Both the position numbers and the translations under genes were made by a program. From Spirulina subsalsa PCC 9445 (GTDB taxonomy: Bacteria; Cyanobacteriota; Cyanobacteriia; Cyanobacteriales; Spirulinaceae), in the NCBI RefSeq assembly GCF_000314005.1, contig NZ_JH980292.1, positions 4,438,121-4,502,120 of the forward strand: 64,000 bases of DNA. The letters run 5' to 3'. The notes under the pieces were generated by a model, which ran no database searches, was not told where the DNA came from, and saw only the letters and a list, made by a program, of their open reading frames with translations. Below, one piece after another: positions 42,078 to 52,357 of this stretch (positions are counted from its first letter, which is position 1; the number at the start of each line of letters is the position of its first letter).

Positions 42078-42680
42078 GTGCCTTCACCAGCAGCTATTAA
42101 GTATCAGATCGCCTCCGAACAGGCTCGAATTCTTCGATCAACAGCAACTGATCTTCGGTTGCGACCAATATCACGGACTCAAACTCAAGTTTACTATCAC
42201 TCCGCTCTTGCCGCATTTATTGCGGCATGGGATGCTTACATCAATGAACTGGTAAGAAATTTTTTCGATGCAACGGCGAATCCCTTAGATTCCCAATTCC
42301 ATGCTGTACATTCTGTGGCGAAAGGGAATGCTGAACGGGAACTTAAAAGATTCAATACACCCAATGCAGAGAACACCCGTAACCTTTTAGTACAATATAC
42401 TGGTTATGATCCTATCGGAGATTGGGTTTGGCCAGCCAGAAATATGAATGGGGTTAGGGTTCGTGAAAAACTCAACGAAATTATGAAAGTACGGCACAGT
42501 TTTGCACATGGCTTTAGTATTCCTGCATTTTCTTGGACTCAAACCCCTACGGGAAGAGTTCGGCTCACGGCTCAAGCTATTAAGGATGTTGATGCTTTCT
42601 GTCAAAATCTTGTTACTGTTACGGATCGCGGTATGAAACAGCATATCCAAACAATTTATAGTAGATCAATGCCTTGGTAG
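42078..42680 (+). CDS. HEPN-domain protein (RiboL-PSP-HEPN-like)
   Basis: 200 residues, helical. The N-terminal SALAAFIAAWDAYINELVRNFFD and the motif Arg139-HSFA-His144 (VRHSFAHGF) fit the RX4-6H active site of HEPN ribonucleases, with a layout like the RiboL-PSP-HEPN family found in conflict systems. GTG start at 42078, 10 bases after the ParA stop, so the two are co-transcribed. It ends before MITE copy C. RNase activity is inference from the motif; the target is unknown. Confidence 0.72.
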   Translation: MPSPAAIKYQIASEQARILRSTATDLRLRPISRTQTQVYYHSALAAFIAAWDAYINELVRNFFDATANPLDSQFHAVHSVAKGNAERELKRFNTPNAENTRNLLVQYTGYDPIGDWVWPARNMNGVRVREKLNEIMKVRHSFAHGFSIPAFSWTQTPTGRVRLTAQAIKDVDAFCQNLVTVTDRGMKQHIQTIYSRSMPW

Positions 42681-42741
42681 GAAAGAGGCAAGAGCCACTC
42701 TTGCAATAGGGGGGAGTCGGAGAATTATTACTTATTGCCTA

Positions 42742-42859
42742 GGGCTTGCTGAATAACTCTGCTCCGGGTGGGGAACAGGGAACAGGGGAGAGGGAATAGG
42801 GAATAATTCTTGATTCCTCGACTCCCGATTCCCGACTCTCCCACTTATTCAGCCAACCC
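42742..42859. repeat. MITE-like element C, at the pstA stop codon
   Basis: About 118 bp with ends GGGCTTGCTGAATAA (42742) and (inverted) GGGTTGGCTGAATAA; GGGAACAGGGAACAGGGG core. Its last base belongs to the pstA stop codon (42859-42861 on the minus strand). A duplicated TA or CTA is the most that can be seen at the ends. Confidence 0.75.
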
Positions 42860-43761
42860 TAGCTATAAAAGGCCTTCTGTTTGCCCGCCAAACGCGCCAC
42901 AATACTGAAAATTAACACAATAGCCACTAAAACCATTGCCGCCGCCCAAGCTAAATCTTGAGAGGCCTTATAGGGAATAATCGAGAAGAAATAAATCAAC
43001 ACAGGCAAAGTCGCCACGGGCCGACTGGGATCCGTTGACCAAAAATTATTATTAAACGCCGTAAATAATAAAGGCGCCGCTTCCCCGGCTGCCCGTGCTA
43101 AGGCCAAAACTACCCCAGTAATAATTGCTGGGAGGGCGGCCGGAATGACAATGGAAATCACCATCTGGAAGCGGGTAGAACCTACCCCAATGGCAGCCTG
43201 ACGCATTTCATTGGGAACCAATAATAAGGCTTCTTCTGTTGCCCGAACAATAATCGGTAACATCAACACCGCCAACGCCACACCACCAGAAAAGGCGGAA
43301 AACCCTCCCATAGGCATCACCACAATGGAGTAGGCAAATAGACCGCATAAGATAGCCGGAACCCCGGTTAAAACGTTGGCGGAAAATTTGACCAGATAGG
43401 CGATTTTACTCCCCCGACCAAACTCAGCTAAATAAATGGCCGATAAGATGCCAAAGGGAACCGCAATAGCACTGGCAATGGCGAGGGTGATTAAGGTGCC
43501 GATAATGGCATGACCAAACCCCCCTTCTGTTAAACCGGGAGGGGGAGGTAGTTGGGTGAAGGTATCGGGAAACTTGAGTTGATTCACCCCTCTAGCGGAG
43601 ACATTAATCACCACCATAAACAGGGGAATTAAAATGGCACTGGTGAAAATAAAGGTTAGTGAGGTGAGAGTAATACTCAAGATTCGCCGATGGAGGGCGA
43701 CTGATTTTTTAGATAGGTCAAATAGACGCTGATTAGGAATAGGTGAGGGCTGATTTTCCAC
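42859..43761 (-). CDS. pstA: Phosphate ABC transporter permease PstA
   Basis: 300 residues with six membrane segments and the permease loop EALLLVPNEMRQAAIGVGSTRFQMVISIVIPAALPAIITG, including the EAA-type cytoplasmic loop that contacts the ATPase. Partner of PstC and PstS for high-affinity phosphate import. pstB, which normally follows pstA, is not downstream: the stop is overlapped by a MITE and the HEPN gene beyond is convergent. Confidence 0.95.
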   Translation of the reverse strand: MENQPSPIPNQRLFDLSKKSVALHRRILSITLTSLTFIFTSAILIPLFMVVINVSARGVNQLKFPDTFTQLPPPPGLTEGGFGHAIIGTLITLAIASAIAVPFGILSAIYLAEFGRGSKIAYLVKFSANVLTGVPAILCGLFAYSIVVMPMGGFSAFSGGVALAVLMLPIIVRATEEALLLVPNEMRQAAIGVGSTRFQMVISIVIPAALPAIITGVVLALARAAGEAAPLLFTAFNNNFWSTDPSRPVATLPVLIYFFSIIPYKASQDLAWAAAMVLVAIVLIFSIVARLAGKQKAFYS

Positions 43762-43815
43762 GGTGTCTAAGGTTATTTACTCTGGAAGGAACAAGATTTA
43801 CCCCTAGCGGGGGAT

Positions 43816-44784
43816 TTATTCAATATTTTGGAAGCGACGAATGATTAACTCAGCCAAAATATTCACGATTAGGGAGAGAACCATTAAGACCAAACCTGCA
43901 TACATCAGGGCGGAAACTTGCAAGCGTCCAGCTTCCCCAAACTGGGAGGCGATGAGGGCGGTAATGGTGGAACCGGGCTGAAGAATGGAAACATCAATAC
44001 GGTTGGCATTACCTACCATCATGGCGGCTACCATGGTTTCCCCCATGGCGCGTCCCATTGCCAACATCACGGAACTAATAATCCCGGAAAGGCCGGCGGG
44101 AATTAGCACTTTGAGGATGGTTTCCCAACGAGTGGCACCCAAGGCCAAGGAACCAGCACGGAGGGAGGGGGGCAACACTTCAAAGGTGCTGCGGGTGATG
44201 GAGATAATCAGGGGAACAATCATCAGGGAGAGGACTAAACCCACGACGAAAAGGTTGTTTCCGCGAGGTGCGCCACCACTAAAAATGGGAATCCAGCCAA
44301 AATTGTTATTGAGGAATTGAAAGAAGGGGCGCAGGAAGGGAATTAAGACGAAAATTCCCCAGAGTCCTAGGACTACGCTGGGAATGGCTACGATTAACTC
44401 GATGGCGAAGGCGATAGGGGTAGTAATGTAGCGGGGGACAAAATCCTCAGTCAGGAAGACGGCCACACCGACACCTACAGGAATGGCAATCAGGAGGGCA
44501 ATAAAGGAGGTGACGAGGGTGCCATAGATTTGGGGTAGTACGCCGTAAATGTTGGTGACGGGGTTCCAGGTCTTGGTGGTTAGGAACTCTAGACCAAACT
44601 GCTGAATGGCGGGAATGCTGGAGTTAGCGGTTTGTAGGATCACCCAAATTAAGACGGCTCCGGCACTGATGGCGAGGAGGAGGGTTAACCCCCAAAAGCC
44701 TACATCTAGGACGCGATCGCTACTAATTTTTTTCTCTAGACTGGGAGCAGAAACTTTATCCTGTATATCGTCAAAGGTTGTCAT
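43816..44784 (-). CDS. pstC: Phosphate ABC transporter permease PstC
   Basis: About 322 residues from ATG 44784 (MTTFDDIQDKV), with the six-helix permease core and SLRAGSLALGATRWETILKVLIPAGLSGIISS as the EAA loop. The frame extends to 44820 but the upstream codons overlap the hairpin region. Forms the channel with PstA. It lies between pstA and pstS. Confidence 0.95.
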   Translation of the reverse strand: MTTFDDIQDKVSAPSLEKKISSDRVLDVGFWGLTLLLAISAGAVLIWVILQTANSSIPAIQQFGLEFLTTKTWNPVTNIYGVLPQIYGTLVTSFIALLIAIPVGVGVAVFLTEDFVPRYITTPIAFAIELIVAIPSVVLGLWGIFVLIPFLRPFFQFLNNNFGWIPIFSGGAPRGNNLFVVGLVLSLMIVPLIISITRSTFEVLPPSLRAGSLALGATRWETILKVLIPAGLSGIISSVMLAMGRAMGETMVAAMMVGNANRIDVSILQPGSTITALIASQFGEAGRLQVSALMYAGLVLMVLSLIVNILAELIIRRFQNIE

Positions 44785-44824
44785 GATGGCGTGGAATAAA
44801 AAACAAAACCCAGAGAGCAAAAAA

Positions 44825-44879
44825 CCGGGTTTCTAGGACTATTTTGGTAGTTTAACCAAGATTTAGGCAAGAAACCCGG
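44825..44879. repeat. Hairpin of the AGAAACC-GGTTTCT family between pstS and pstC
   Basis: CCGGGTTTCT (44825-44834) pairs perfectly with AGAAACCCGG (44870-44879). It may reduce read-through from pstS to pstC, as intercistronic hairpins often do after abundant binding-protein genes. Relatives at 11645, 57279, 57327, 59827 and 59854. Confidence 0.6.
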
Positions 44880-44926
44880 CGGCTTTTTCTTCGGAGCCCT
44901 AGGCGAACGGCATAATCCAATCAGGG

Positions 44927-46042
44927 CTAGTTCACTTTAACGGCATCTAATTCTTTTTTGATCCGAGTCACGATACTATCGGGCATCGGCACATAGTACA
45001 ACTCTTCGGTAATGGCGCGCCCTTCGGGGCCGAGGGTCCACTCTAACACTTCTTTGAGTGCATCCCATTTATTGGCATCGCTATATTCCCGATAAACCAT
45101 CACCCACACTAAACCAGAGATGGGGTAAGCGTCGGGATGTTCAGGATCGGGAACCAGCAGGGCGAAATCATCGGGCATCTCAACCCCTTCAAAGGCTAAG
45201 GACGCATTGGCTGGCAGGGGATCGGGGAAGTTGCCCGCTTTGTTTTCAATGCGAGCAACGGGAATGTCGTTCAATTTAGCGTAAGCGTAGGACAGATAGC
45301 CGATGGCTCCTTCATTTTGTTGGATCCCGGCGGCTACCCCTTCATTCCCTTGACCACCAATGCCAACGGGCCAGTCTACAGAGGTACCGGCTCCGGCGGG
45401 CCAATCGGGACAAATGGTGTCGAGGTGATTGGTGAAGACGAAGGTAGTCCCGGAACCGTCGGAACGGTGGACAAAGGTGATCGGTTGATTGGGAAATTCT
45501 ACGCCTTCGTTATCGGTGGCGATCGCCGGATCATTCCAGTTGGTGATCGTACCGCCCACAATCCCGCAGTAGGTCGTCCGGGACAGTTTCAATTCGGCAT
45601 CCACCCCCGGCAGATTATAAGCAAAAATCACATACCCCCCGACTAAAGGCAGTTGCAGAGGTTCGTAGGGGTAAGCATCTTTAAAGGATTTTAAACGGTC
45701 GGCGGATTCAGTAATCGGCGCTTCACTGGCCCCAAAGTCCACAGTTCCGTTGATATACTGTTCCAACCCTGCACCACTGCCGACGGATTGGTAACTCACT
45801 TGAACCATAGAGTCTACTTGGCGGTTGAAGGTGTCAAACCAACGCTGGAACAGAGGAGCCGGGAAGGTTGCCCCCGCGCCACTAATGGCTACGGTGGAAG
45901 TCCGACCACTGCCTTCTGTCTCCCCATTATTATTGGCTACTTCTCCCCCACAGGCCACTAAACCCGCAGAAAGAGCCGCAACGGATAGCAGTTTGACGCT
46001 ACGCCAAGAAAACAGTTGAGATGGGAAATTTAAAGATAACAT
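44927..46042 (-). CDS. pstS: Phosphate-binding protein PstS
   Basis: 371 residues. Lipoprotein-type signal with SAGLVACGG, Cys as the acylated residue. Binding-protein features: GAGATFPAPLFQRWFDTF, SVGSGAGLEQYINGTVDFGASEAP and RSDGSGTTFVFTNHL (phosphate contacts). Extracytoplasmic receptor of the Pst importer and first gene of the pstS-pstC-pstA run; expected to be induced by phosphate limitation. Confidence 0.96.
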   Translation of the reverse strand: MLSLNFPSQLFSWRSVKLLSVAALSAGLVACGGEVANNNGETEGSGRTSTVAISGAGATFPAPLFQRWFDTFNRQVDSMVQVSYQSVGSGAGLEQYINGTVDFGASEAPITESADRLKSFKDAYPYEPLQLPLVGGYVIFAYNLPGVDAELKLSRTTYCGIVGGTITNWNDPAIATDNEGVEFPNQPITFVHRSDGSGTTFVFTNHLDTICPDWPAGAGTSVDWPVGIGGQGNEGVAAGIQQNEGAIGYLSYAYAKLNDIPVARIENKAGNFPDPLPANASLAFEGVEMPDDFALLVPDPEHPDAYPISGLVWVMVYREYSDANKWDALKEVLEWTLGPEGRAITEELYYVPMPDSIVTRIKKELDAVKVN

Positions 46043-46348
46043 CAGACCTCAAAAAAATGTGACTATACTGTTGTGCAAGCAAAGATTAAGCAGAGGAGAA
46101 AAGGGGGTTTTTGCCCCAACAAAAACCAAAAACTTTAGGAAATTTAACGAGGTTGAATGGGGTTGGTGTAATTGAGTTAGTGTGATTTGGGCAAAAGGAA
46201 CTTAGGGGGACAATGATCTGTCTTAATCCCCAATAATTGGGTTCTACTGACCCCGTGACTGCTGCCAAAACGAGGACAACCCGCTACAGTGATGAGCGCA
46301 TAAGTCATGCACCATAGGGAATTGTAGGGAGTCAAGGTTAACCCATGT
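46043..46348. other. pstS upstream region
   Basis: 306 bases without a gene; should hold the pst promoter. On the minus strand there is TTCAACCTCGTTAAATTTCC at roughly 46136-46155, loosely like cyanobacterial Pho-box repeats (CTTAACCT-type) but with a 10-base instead of 11-base period, so not called as a site. Confidence 0.35.
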
Positions 46349-49300
46349 TTAAGGGTAAGTTTTTTTTAGGGATCCAAATCCACCCCCACCGGGAGTTTCA
46401 ATGACAAAACAATCCCCGGCTTCTAGCTCAACCATCGCTGTATTGCCCAATTTTTCTAGGGTTTCGCCCTGTCGTAAAACGTAATTTTTGCCCGGTAATC
46501 CGGCCTCTCCCCCGGCTAATCCAAAGGGGGCTACTCGTCGGCGACTGGATAAAATGGCGGCCGTCATGGGTTCTAAAACCTGAATTTGACGAATTACGCC
46601 ATTTCCCCCCTTAAACAAGCCGTCTCCGCCACTCTGGGGGCGAATGGTGAAGCTTTTCAAGAGGACTGGAAACCGCCATTCTAGCACTTCAGGATCCGTA
46701 AGGCGGGAGTTGGTCATGTGGGTTTGTACGGCATCGGTTCCGTTAAAGGTTGCCCCGGCACCGGAACCGCCACAAATGGTTTCATAATATTGATATTTTT
46801 CGTTACCAAAGGTGAAGTTATTCATGGTACCTTGAGCGGCGGCCATGATGCCTAACGCTCCATATAAACAGTCGGTAATCAGTTGAGAGGTTTCTACATT
46901 CCCCGCAACAACGGCGGCGGGGAATTGAGGGTTAAGTAAACAACCGGGGGGGATAATAATTTCTAGGGGGTTTAAGCACCCAGCATTCAGGGGAATATCT
47001 TGATCAATTAGGCTACGAAAGACATATAAAACGGCGGCTTTACAAATAGCAGAGGGAGCGTTATAGTTGCTATTAGTTTGGGCAGATGTTCCGGTAAAAT
47101 CAAGGACGGCTCGATTATTATTTAGGTTGGTTTCATCACGATGAATGGTGATTTTAACTTGAATTTTTTCCCCACTATCTAATTCTGTGCTAAATTCCCC
47201 ATCTTTCAAGACATTAATCACTCGACGAACACAAAGCTCGGCATTTTCTTGAACATACCTCATATAAGCTTGCACGGTTTCTAAGCCGTATTGTTGAACC
47301 ATTTTTTGCAGTTCTTGCACGCCCTTTTCATTGGCGGCAATTTGGGCTTGTAGGTCGGCGATATTTTGGGTTAAGTTGCGCACGGGATAGGGACGGGTTG
47401 TTAATAACTCAATTAGTTCTGGTTCTCGGAACGTTCCCTGATCCACTAATTGGAAATTATCAATTAAAATTCCCTCCTCTTGGACTTGTTGACTTTGGGG
47501 GGGCATGGAACCGGGGGTAATGCCGCCGATGTCGGCATGATGCCCGCGAGAGGCGACATAAAAGAGGGGTTTTGTGGTGAGATCAGGGGGGTTAAAAACG
47601 GGGGTGATCACGGTAATATCGGGGAGGTGGGTTCCGCCATTGTAGGGGTTATTGAGGGCGTACACATCACCGGGTTTAAAGGGGGTTTGTTGGTTTTCAA
47701 TTAACCGGGTGACGCTTTCTCCCATTGAGCCTAAATGAACGGGGATATGGGGGGCGTTGGCGACTAATTGACCCTGCTGATCAAAAATGGCACAGGAGAA
47801 GTCTAAACGCTCTTTAATGTTGACAGAATAGCTGGTGTTTTGGAGGGTTGTCCCCATTTGTTCGGCGATGGAACGGAAGAGGTTATTAAAGATTTCTAGG
47901 AGGACGGGATCGGCTTGATCTGCGCTGGGGATGGCGCTAGGAGAGGGGGCGGGGGTGGCGACTTTGCGTAAAATCAGGTGCTGGTAGGGGTTCACTTCCG
48001 CTTGCCAACCGGGTTCAAGGACATTTGTTCCGGTGGATTCGATGATCAGGGCGGGACTGGGAATAATATCACCGGGTTGGAGGTCTTCCCGTTGGTAGAC
48101 GGGGGCTTGATGCCATTGGTCGGCGGTGTAGAGGGGAACGGTGGTGAGGGGTTGGGGGGGGTGGGGGGTGGTGCGGGGGTGGGTCTTTTCGGGGGGGATT
48201 TGGGTAGGACAGACTAATTCGAGGGAGAGGGATTGGACGATTAGGGGTTTGTCGGGGAGGGTGAAGCCATAGCGTTGGTGGTGGAGGGTGGCAAATTCGG
48301 CCTGCATGGTGGCGTAGTTGTCCCAGTGGATGGGGAGGGTGGAGTCGGTGCCTTGGTATTTGAGGTGGAGGGTGCAGATTTCTTGACTGATGGGGGGTGG
48401 GGTGGGGTATTGTTGGCGCAGTTCGGCCTGGGTGGTTTGGGAGAGGTCTTGGAAGGCTTGGCTGAGTTGGGGTTCTAGGGCAGGGTTTAGGGGCAATTCT
48501 AGGGCCTTTTCCCGCAGGATGCGAATGTCGGCTAGGCCGATGCCGTAGGCGGAGAGAACGCCTGCGTAGGGGTGAATGAGGATTTGTTCCATGCCTAAAG
48601 CGTCGGCAATTAAACAGGCGTGTTGTCCTCCGGCTCCGCCAAAACAGCAGAGGGTGTATTGTGTGACATCATAGCCTCGTTGCAGGGAGATTTTTTTGAT
48701 GGCGTTGGCCATTTTTTCGACGGCGATCGCTAAAAAACCACTGGCGACTTGTTCCGGTGTTCTCCCGTCGTCGATAGCGGCGGTTAATTGGTCGAATTTT
48801 TCCCACACAATGGCGGTATTGAGAGGCTGATCGCCATGGAGGCCGAAGATGGGGGGGAAAAAGGCGGGTTGTAGTTTCCCCACTCTTACATTACAGTCGG
48901 TGATGGTCAGGGGGCCGCCTTTGCCGTAGGCCGCGGGGCCGGGATGGGCGCCGGCGGATTGGGGGCCGACGAGGTAGCGGGTGCTGTCGTAGTGGATCAT
49001 GGAACCGCCCCCGGCGGCGACGGTGTGAATGGCCATCATGGGGGTTTGTAGGCGCACTCCGGCGATTTCGGTTTCTAGGCTGCGTTCGTATTCTCCGGCA
49101 TAGTGGCTGACATCGGTGGAGGTGCCGCCCATATCAAAGCCGATGATTTTTTGATATCCAGCGATCGCACTGGTTTTGACGGCCCCGACAATCCCCCCAG
49201 CGGGCCCCGACAGAATGCTATCTTTGCCCTGAAAGCGATGGGCGGCGGTGAGTCCCCCGTTAGACTGCATAAATAATAAATGGGGGGTGGTGGGCGTGGG

Positions 49301-50029
49301 GGGGTTTTTCTCTCCCCATAAAAAAGTCGCCACTTGATCCACATAACGGCGTAAAATGGGGGAAAGGTAAGCATCAACCACTGTGGTATTTCCCCGACTG
49401 ACCCACTTCATCAGGGGGCTGACTTGATGGGAGACGGAGATTTGAGTAAAGCCGATTTCTTGGGCGAGTTGTGCGATCGCCTGTTCATGTTCAGGGTAGC
49501 GATAACCGTGCATCAGAACAATGGCACAACTGCGAATTCCGGCGTGATGGGCGATTTCTAAATCTTGCCTGACGGCTTCAATTTGCAGGGGAGTAAGAAT
49601 AGTTCCCCTAGCATCAATCCGTTCGACGGCTTCAATCACCGTTTCGTACAGGAGACGTGGTAAAATAATTTCACGGGCAAAAATCTGAGGACGGTTTTGA
49701 TAGCCAATGCGGAGAGCGTCTTTAAAGCCTTGAGTCACGACTAAAACAACGCGATCGCCTTTATGTTCTAACAGGGCATTGGTGGCTACTGTTGTCCCCA
49801 TTTTGAGGCTTTCAATTTCCGCCGTGGGAATAGGTTGATCTCGACTAACCCCCATAATATCCCGAATCCCTTGTAGGGGGGCATCTGGGTATTGTTCCGG
49901 GTTTTCCGACAGGAGTTTATGAATGACAATTTCCCCATCGGGTCGTTTCGCCACAATATCGGTAAAAGTACCACCGCGATCAATCCAAAATTGCCAAAGA
50001 TTTTGAGGGGAATTTACTGGGGTCATCAT
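46349..50029 (-). CDS. Fused hydantoinase A/B, 5-oxoprolinase-like protein
   Basis: 1226 residues, the size of ATP-dependent 5-oxoprolinase (OplAH) with both halves fused. The HyuA half (about 1-650) has [13 protein letters not shown] and [11 protein letters not shown]. The HyuB half (about 700-1226) has [29 protein letters not shown] and GGGGFG at the C-terminus. Hydrolyses 5-oxoproline to glutamate with ATP, or a related hydantoin-type ring; which one cannot be told. The opposite strand carries many spurious frames. Either of two ATG codons (50029, 50026) may be the start. Confidence 0.92.
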   Translation of the reverse strand: MMTPVNSPQNLWQFWIDRGGTFTDIVAKRPDGEIVIHKLLSENPEQYPDAPLQGIRDIMGVSRDQPIPTAEIESLKMGTTVATNALLEHKGDRVVLVVTQGFKDALRIGYQNRPQIFAREIILPRLLYETVIEAVERIDARGTILTPLQIEAVRQDLEIAHHAGIRSCAIVLMHGYRYPEHEQAIAQLAQEIGFTQISVSHQVSPLMKWVSRGNTTVVDAYLSPILRRYVDQVATFLWGEKNPPTPTTPHLLFMQSNGGLTAAHRFQGKDSILSGPAGGIVGAVKTSAIAGYQKIIGFDMGGTSTDVSHYAGEYERSLETEIAGVRLQTPMMAIHTVAAGGGSMIHYDSTRYLVGPQSAGAHPGPAAYGKGGPLTITDCNVRVGKLQPAFFPPIFGLHGDQPLNTAIVWEKFDQLTAAIDDGRTPEQVASGFLAIAVEKMANAIKKISLQRGYDVTQYTLCCFGGAGGQHACLIADALGMEQILIHPYAGVLSAYGIGLADIRILREKALELPLNPALEPQLSQAFQDLSQTTQAELRQQYPTPPPISQEICTLHLKYQGTDSTLPIHWDNYATMQAEFATLHHQRYGFTLPDKPLIVQSLSLELVCPTQIPPEKTHPRTTPHPPQPLTTVPLYTADQWHQAPVYQREDLQPGDIIPSPALIIESTGTNVLEPGWQAEVNPYQHLILRKVATPAPSPSAIPSADQADPVLLEIFNNLFRSIAEQMGTTLQNTSYSVNIKERLDFSCAIFDQQGQLVANAPHIPVHLGSMGESVTRLIENQQTPFKPGDVYALNNPYNGGTHLPDITVITPVFNPPDLTTKPLFYVASRGHHADIGGITPGSMPPQSQQVQEEGILIDNFQLVDQGTFREPELIELLTTRPYPVRNLTQNIADLQAQIAANEKGVQELQKMVQQYGLETVQAYMRYVQENAELCVRRVINVLKDGEFSTELDSGEKIQVKITIHRDETNLNNNRAVLDFTGTSAQTNSNYNAPSAICKAAVLYVFRSLIDQDIPLNAGCLNPLEIIIPPGCLLNPQFPAAVVAGNVETSQLITDCLYGALGIMAAAQGTMNNFTFGNEKYQYYETICGGSGAGATFNGTDAVQTHMTNSRLTDPEVLEWRFPVLLKSFTIRPQSGGDGLFKGGNGVIRQIQVLEPMTAAILSSRRRVAPFGLAGGEAGLPGKNYVLRQGETLEKLGNTAMVELEAGDCFVIETPGGGGFGSLKKTYP

Positions 50030-50064
50030 GAAAATTCAATCGTATTAAGTGATTATGAGGTTCT

Positions 50065-51486
50065 ATGGAACAGATTAACAGTAACAGGTTTAAATTAAGA
50101 TATTGGATTATTGGCGGTTATTCCATTCCTATTATTTTAGTCTTTTTTTCCTCTTTTTTTATCCTCAATGATGTTAATAAAATGAGAGAATCGACTAATT
50201 ATCTACAAGAATCTTACAACATTGAAGAAACAATCAATAAATTTTCCCTCAGTGTGGTTCTTAGCTTAAAAGCGCATCAAATTTATCTGCTAGACCCCAA
50301 TAGTGAAGCCCAAGAACGCTACAACGAATTAATGCAACAGTATAAAGGATATCAAACCGAACTCAACCGCTTGATTACGGATGCTACACGACAGCCTATT
50401 TTAGCTGAATTGAATGACTTATTAAGCCGTATGGAACAGAATAATCAACGGATTAATCAAAGTGTGGAAGCAGGTAACTTAGAACTAGCATTACAACAGT
50501 GGCGAGGGGCTAATATTCGCAGTATTTCAGATCGGGTTGAAGTCTTGTTAGATACTCTTAGCACTTCAGAACACGAAACTGTTTTAGAAGCCCAAGAACT
50601 ACAACAAGCCCGACTGGATATTCTACAAAATACTGCGGGGCTACTGAGTATTATATCCCTGCTCGGTACGGTTGCTGTCGGTTGGTTTTTAATTCATCGC
50701 CTGATTCATCGCATTAGTTCAGAAGCCAATACTATCGCCACCTCTTCTGTGGAAATAACTGCCACCATCGAAGAACAGGAAAGTATTGCAGCACAACAAG
50801 CCGCATCTGTCAACCAAACTACTGCTACCATTGAAGAATTAAGCACCTCTTCCCAACAGTCTGCCGAACAAGCCGAAGCCGCCGCTAAAGCCGCTCGTCA
50901 TATTTTAGTACGAGCCAATGGGAAAGATTTGGCCAGTGGGGATCTGATTAACGACAAGGATAATCTGGATGCGAAATCCCAGCAAATCGTTAAACAGGTG
51001 TTAGATTTAACCGAACAATTAGGGCGCGTTAACGAGTTTACGGAAGTTGTCCGGGATATTGCCAGTCAAACCAATATGTTAGCCCTTAACGCGGCTGTGG
51101 AAGCGGTGCGGGCTGGGGAAGCGGGGAAAGGTTTTGGGGTAGTGGCCACAGAAATCCGGAAGCTGGCCGATCAAAGTCGTCAATCGGCGGTGAGTATTAC
51201 CCAAATCCTGCAATCAGTACAGACTACGGCTTACTCAACGGTAGAAGTGACGAAAGACGGAACCAAGGCAGTGGATGATATTGTGGAAGGGATTAATGCG
51301 ATCGCCCTCAATGTGGAGCAAATCTCCCTCACCGCCCGCCAACAAGCCACCGCCACGGAACAAGTACGCCTAGCAATGGATGATATTAACCTGGGTGCGC
51401 AACAAACGGCGACAGGTATTGCTCAAACGAGGATCGGAGTACGCAGTTTACAGGAAACGGCCAATAATTTGAAAACCTTGGTTTAA
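50065..51486 (+). CDS. Methyl-accepting chemotaxis protein
   Basis: 473 residues. Two membrane helices (about 13-35 and 190-212) frame a periplasmic four-helix-bundle-type sensor. A C-terminal cytoplasmic signalling bundle carries the hairpin tip [49 protein letters not shown] see no clear HAMP domain after the second helix, only a short linker. Sensors of this kind drive twitching or phototaxis in cyanobacteria via CheA/CheW. No che genes are in the window, so it is an isolated receptor. Confidence 0.92.
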   Translation: MEQINSNRFKLRYWIIGGYSIPIILVFFSSFFILNDVNKMRESTNYLQESYNIEETINKFSLSVVLSLKAHQIYLLDPNSEAQERYNELMQQYKGYQTELNRLITDATRQPILAELNDLLSRMEQNNQRINQSVEAGNLELALQQWRGANIRSISDRVEVLLDTLSTSEHETVLEAQELQQARLDILQNTAGLLSIISLLGTVAVGWFLIHRLIHRISSEANTIATSSVEITATIEEQESIAAQQAASVNQTTATIEELSTSSQQSAEQAEAAAKAARHILVRANGKDLASGDLINDKDNLDAKSQQIVKQVLDLTEQLGRVNEFTEVVRDIASQTNMLALNAAVEAVRAGEAGKGFGVVATEIRKLADQSRQSAVSITQILQSVQTTAYSTVEVTKDGTKAVDDIVEGINAIALNVEQISLTARQQATATEQVRLAMDDINLGAQQTATGIAQTRIGVRSLQETANNLKTLV

Positions 51487-51490
51487 CGTA

Positions 51491-51590
51491 ATACAAATTT
51501 AACTTGAGTTGTGTGCAATAGAGGAAGGTTTGGGGAGCAGGGGAGAATTATTCCCTATTACCTATTCCCGACTCCCGATTCCCGATTCCT
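51491..51590. repeat. Dispersed repeat shared with 32224
   Basis: The first 50 bases, starting ATACAAATTTAACTTGAGTT, match 32224-32275 closely. CCCGACTCCCGATTCCCGAT-type runs follow, as in the MITE cores. It sits between the chemoreceptor and the convergent 2Fe-2S protein gene. Confidence 0.65.
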
Positions 51591-51599
51591 GACTCTTAC

Positions 51600-52199
51600 C
51601 TACTGAGGATTAAAATGTTGATTTAAAAGCTGGGGCAGCTTGCGGGGGGTGACTTGGGTATATTTGGCTTTATCGGGTAAAACGACCATAGCGGGGCCTT
51701 TTTTGCACTGATTGAGGCAACCTGTGGCTTTGATTTGCACTTGGTTTTCTAAACCGCGATCGCGCAAATACTCATCTAAAGCACTACATAACCCAGATCC
51801 CCCTCGTTGGCGACAATTCGATTTTTGACAAATGAGAATTTTTGCTTTTTGGCTGGGGGGAGTGGAGAGTATGGGGGGAGGCGATACCCGAGGAGAAGGG
51901 GAGGGAAAGTCATTAAAAACGGGTTGAAGTGCGATCGCCTTATACTTAAATTTTCCCGTTTTACCAGAGCGTTTTTGAGTCCCTGAGACTTTCACCCAAC
52001 AGCCCGGATACAGGCTTGGATCCAAGGTTTTCCGTAGAGACTTGGGGACTTTGAGCCAATACTCTTGGTTGTGAATCACTAACCGCAAATACTTGATTTT
52101 CTCCCCATCCTTCATCACAAATCCTAACAACTGTCCAACCTGCTCAAAAGTCGAGGTTTTGGGGGTTTTAACCTCAGTGACTACCGTCGCTTGTCCCAT
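51600..52199 (-). CDS. (2Fe-2S) ferredoxin-domain protein
   Basis: 199 residues. The N-terminal 95 are an uncharacterised beta-rich domain (LLGFVMKDGEKIKYLRLVIHNQEYWLKVPKSL). The C-terminal thioredoxin-like ferredoxin domain has Cys residues in ILICQKSNCRQRGGSGLC and KATGCLNQCKKGPAMVVLPD, the four ligands of a 2Fe-2S cluster. Electron carrier of unknown partner; the domain pairing is common in cyanobacteria. Confidence 0.85.
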   Translation of the reverse strand: MGQATVVTEVKTPKTSTFEQVGQLLGFVMKDGEKIKYLRLVIHNQEYWLKVPKSLRKTLDPSLYPGCWVKVSGTQKRSGKTGKFKYKAIALQPVFNDFPSPSPRVSPPPILSTPPSQKAKILICQKSNCRQRGGSGLCSALDEYLRDRGLENQVQIKATGCLNQCKKGPAMVVLPDKAKYTQVTPRKLPQLLNQHFNPQ

Positions 52200-52357
52200 G
52201 CTTGCGTTTCATCCTCCGAATTGCTGAACCAGTTTCCCAAGTGAGAGAGGTCGAATCCCCCCCTTCTTCTGTCCACTATAAACACAAAAACCATAAATGA
52301 CAACTATTCTCAATTATTTTTCAAAGTAGCCAAGTTTGGGAACAGGGAGGAGTCTCA

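Noticed and set aside
46130-46160. Possible Pho box before pstS
   Set aside because: Repeats are loose and spaced by 10 instead of 11 bases; not strong enough to call.
46086-46268. 60-codon minus-strand frame upstream of pstS
   Set aside because: Lies in the promoter region, has no ribosome site and a non-protein-like composition.
47480-48478. Gly- and Val-rich plus-strand frames opposite the hydantoinase gene
   Set aside because: Low-complexity antisense frames produced by the codon use of the gene on the other strand.
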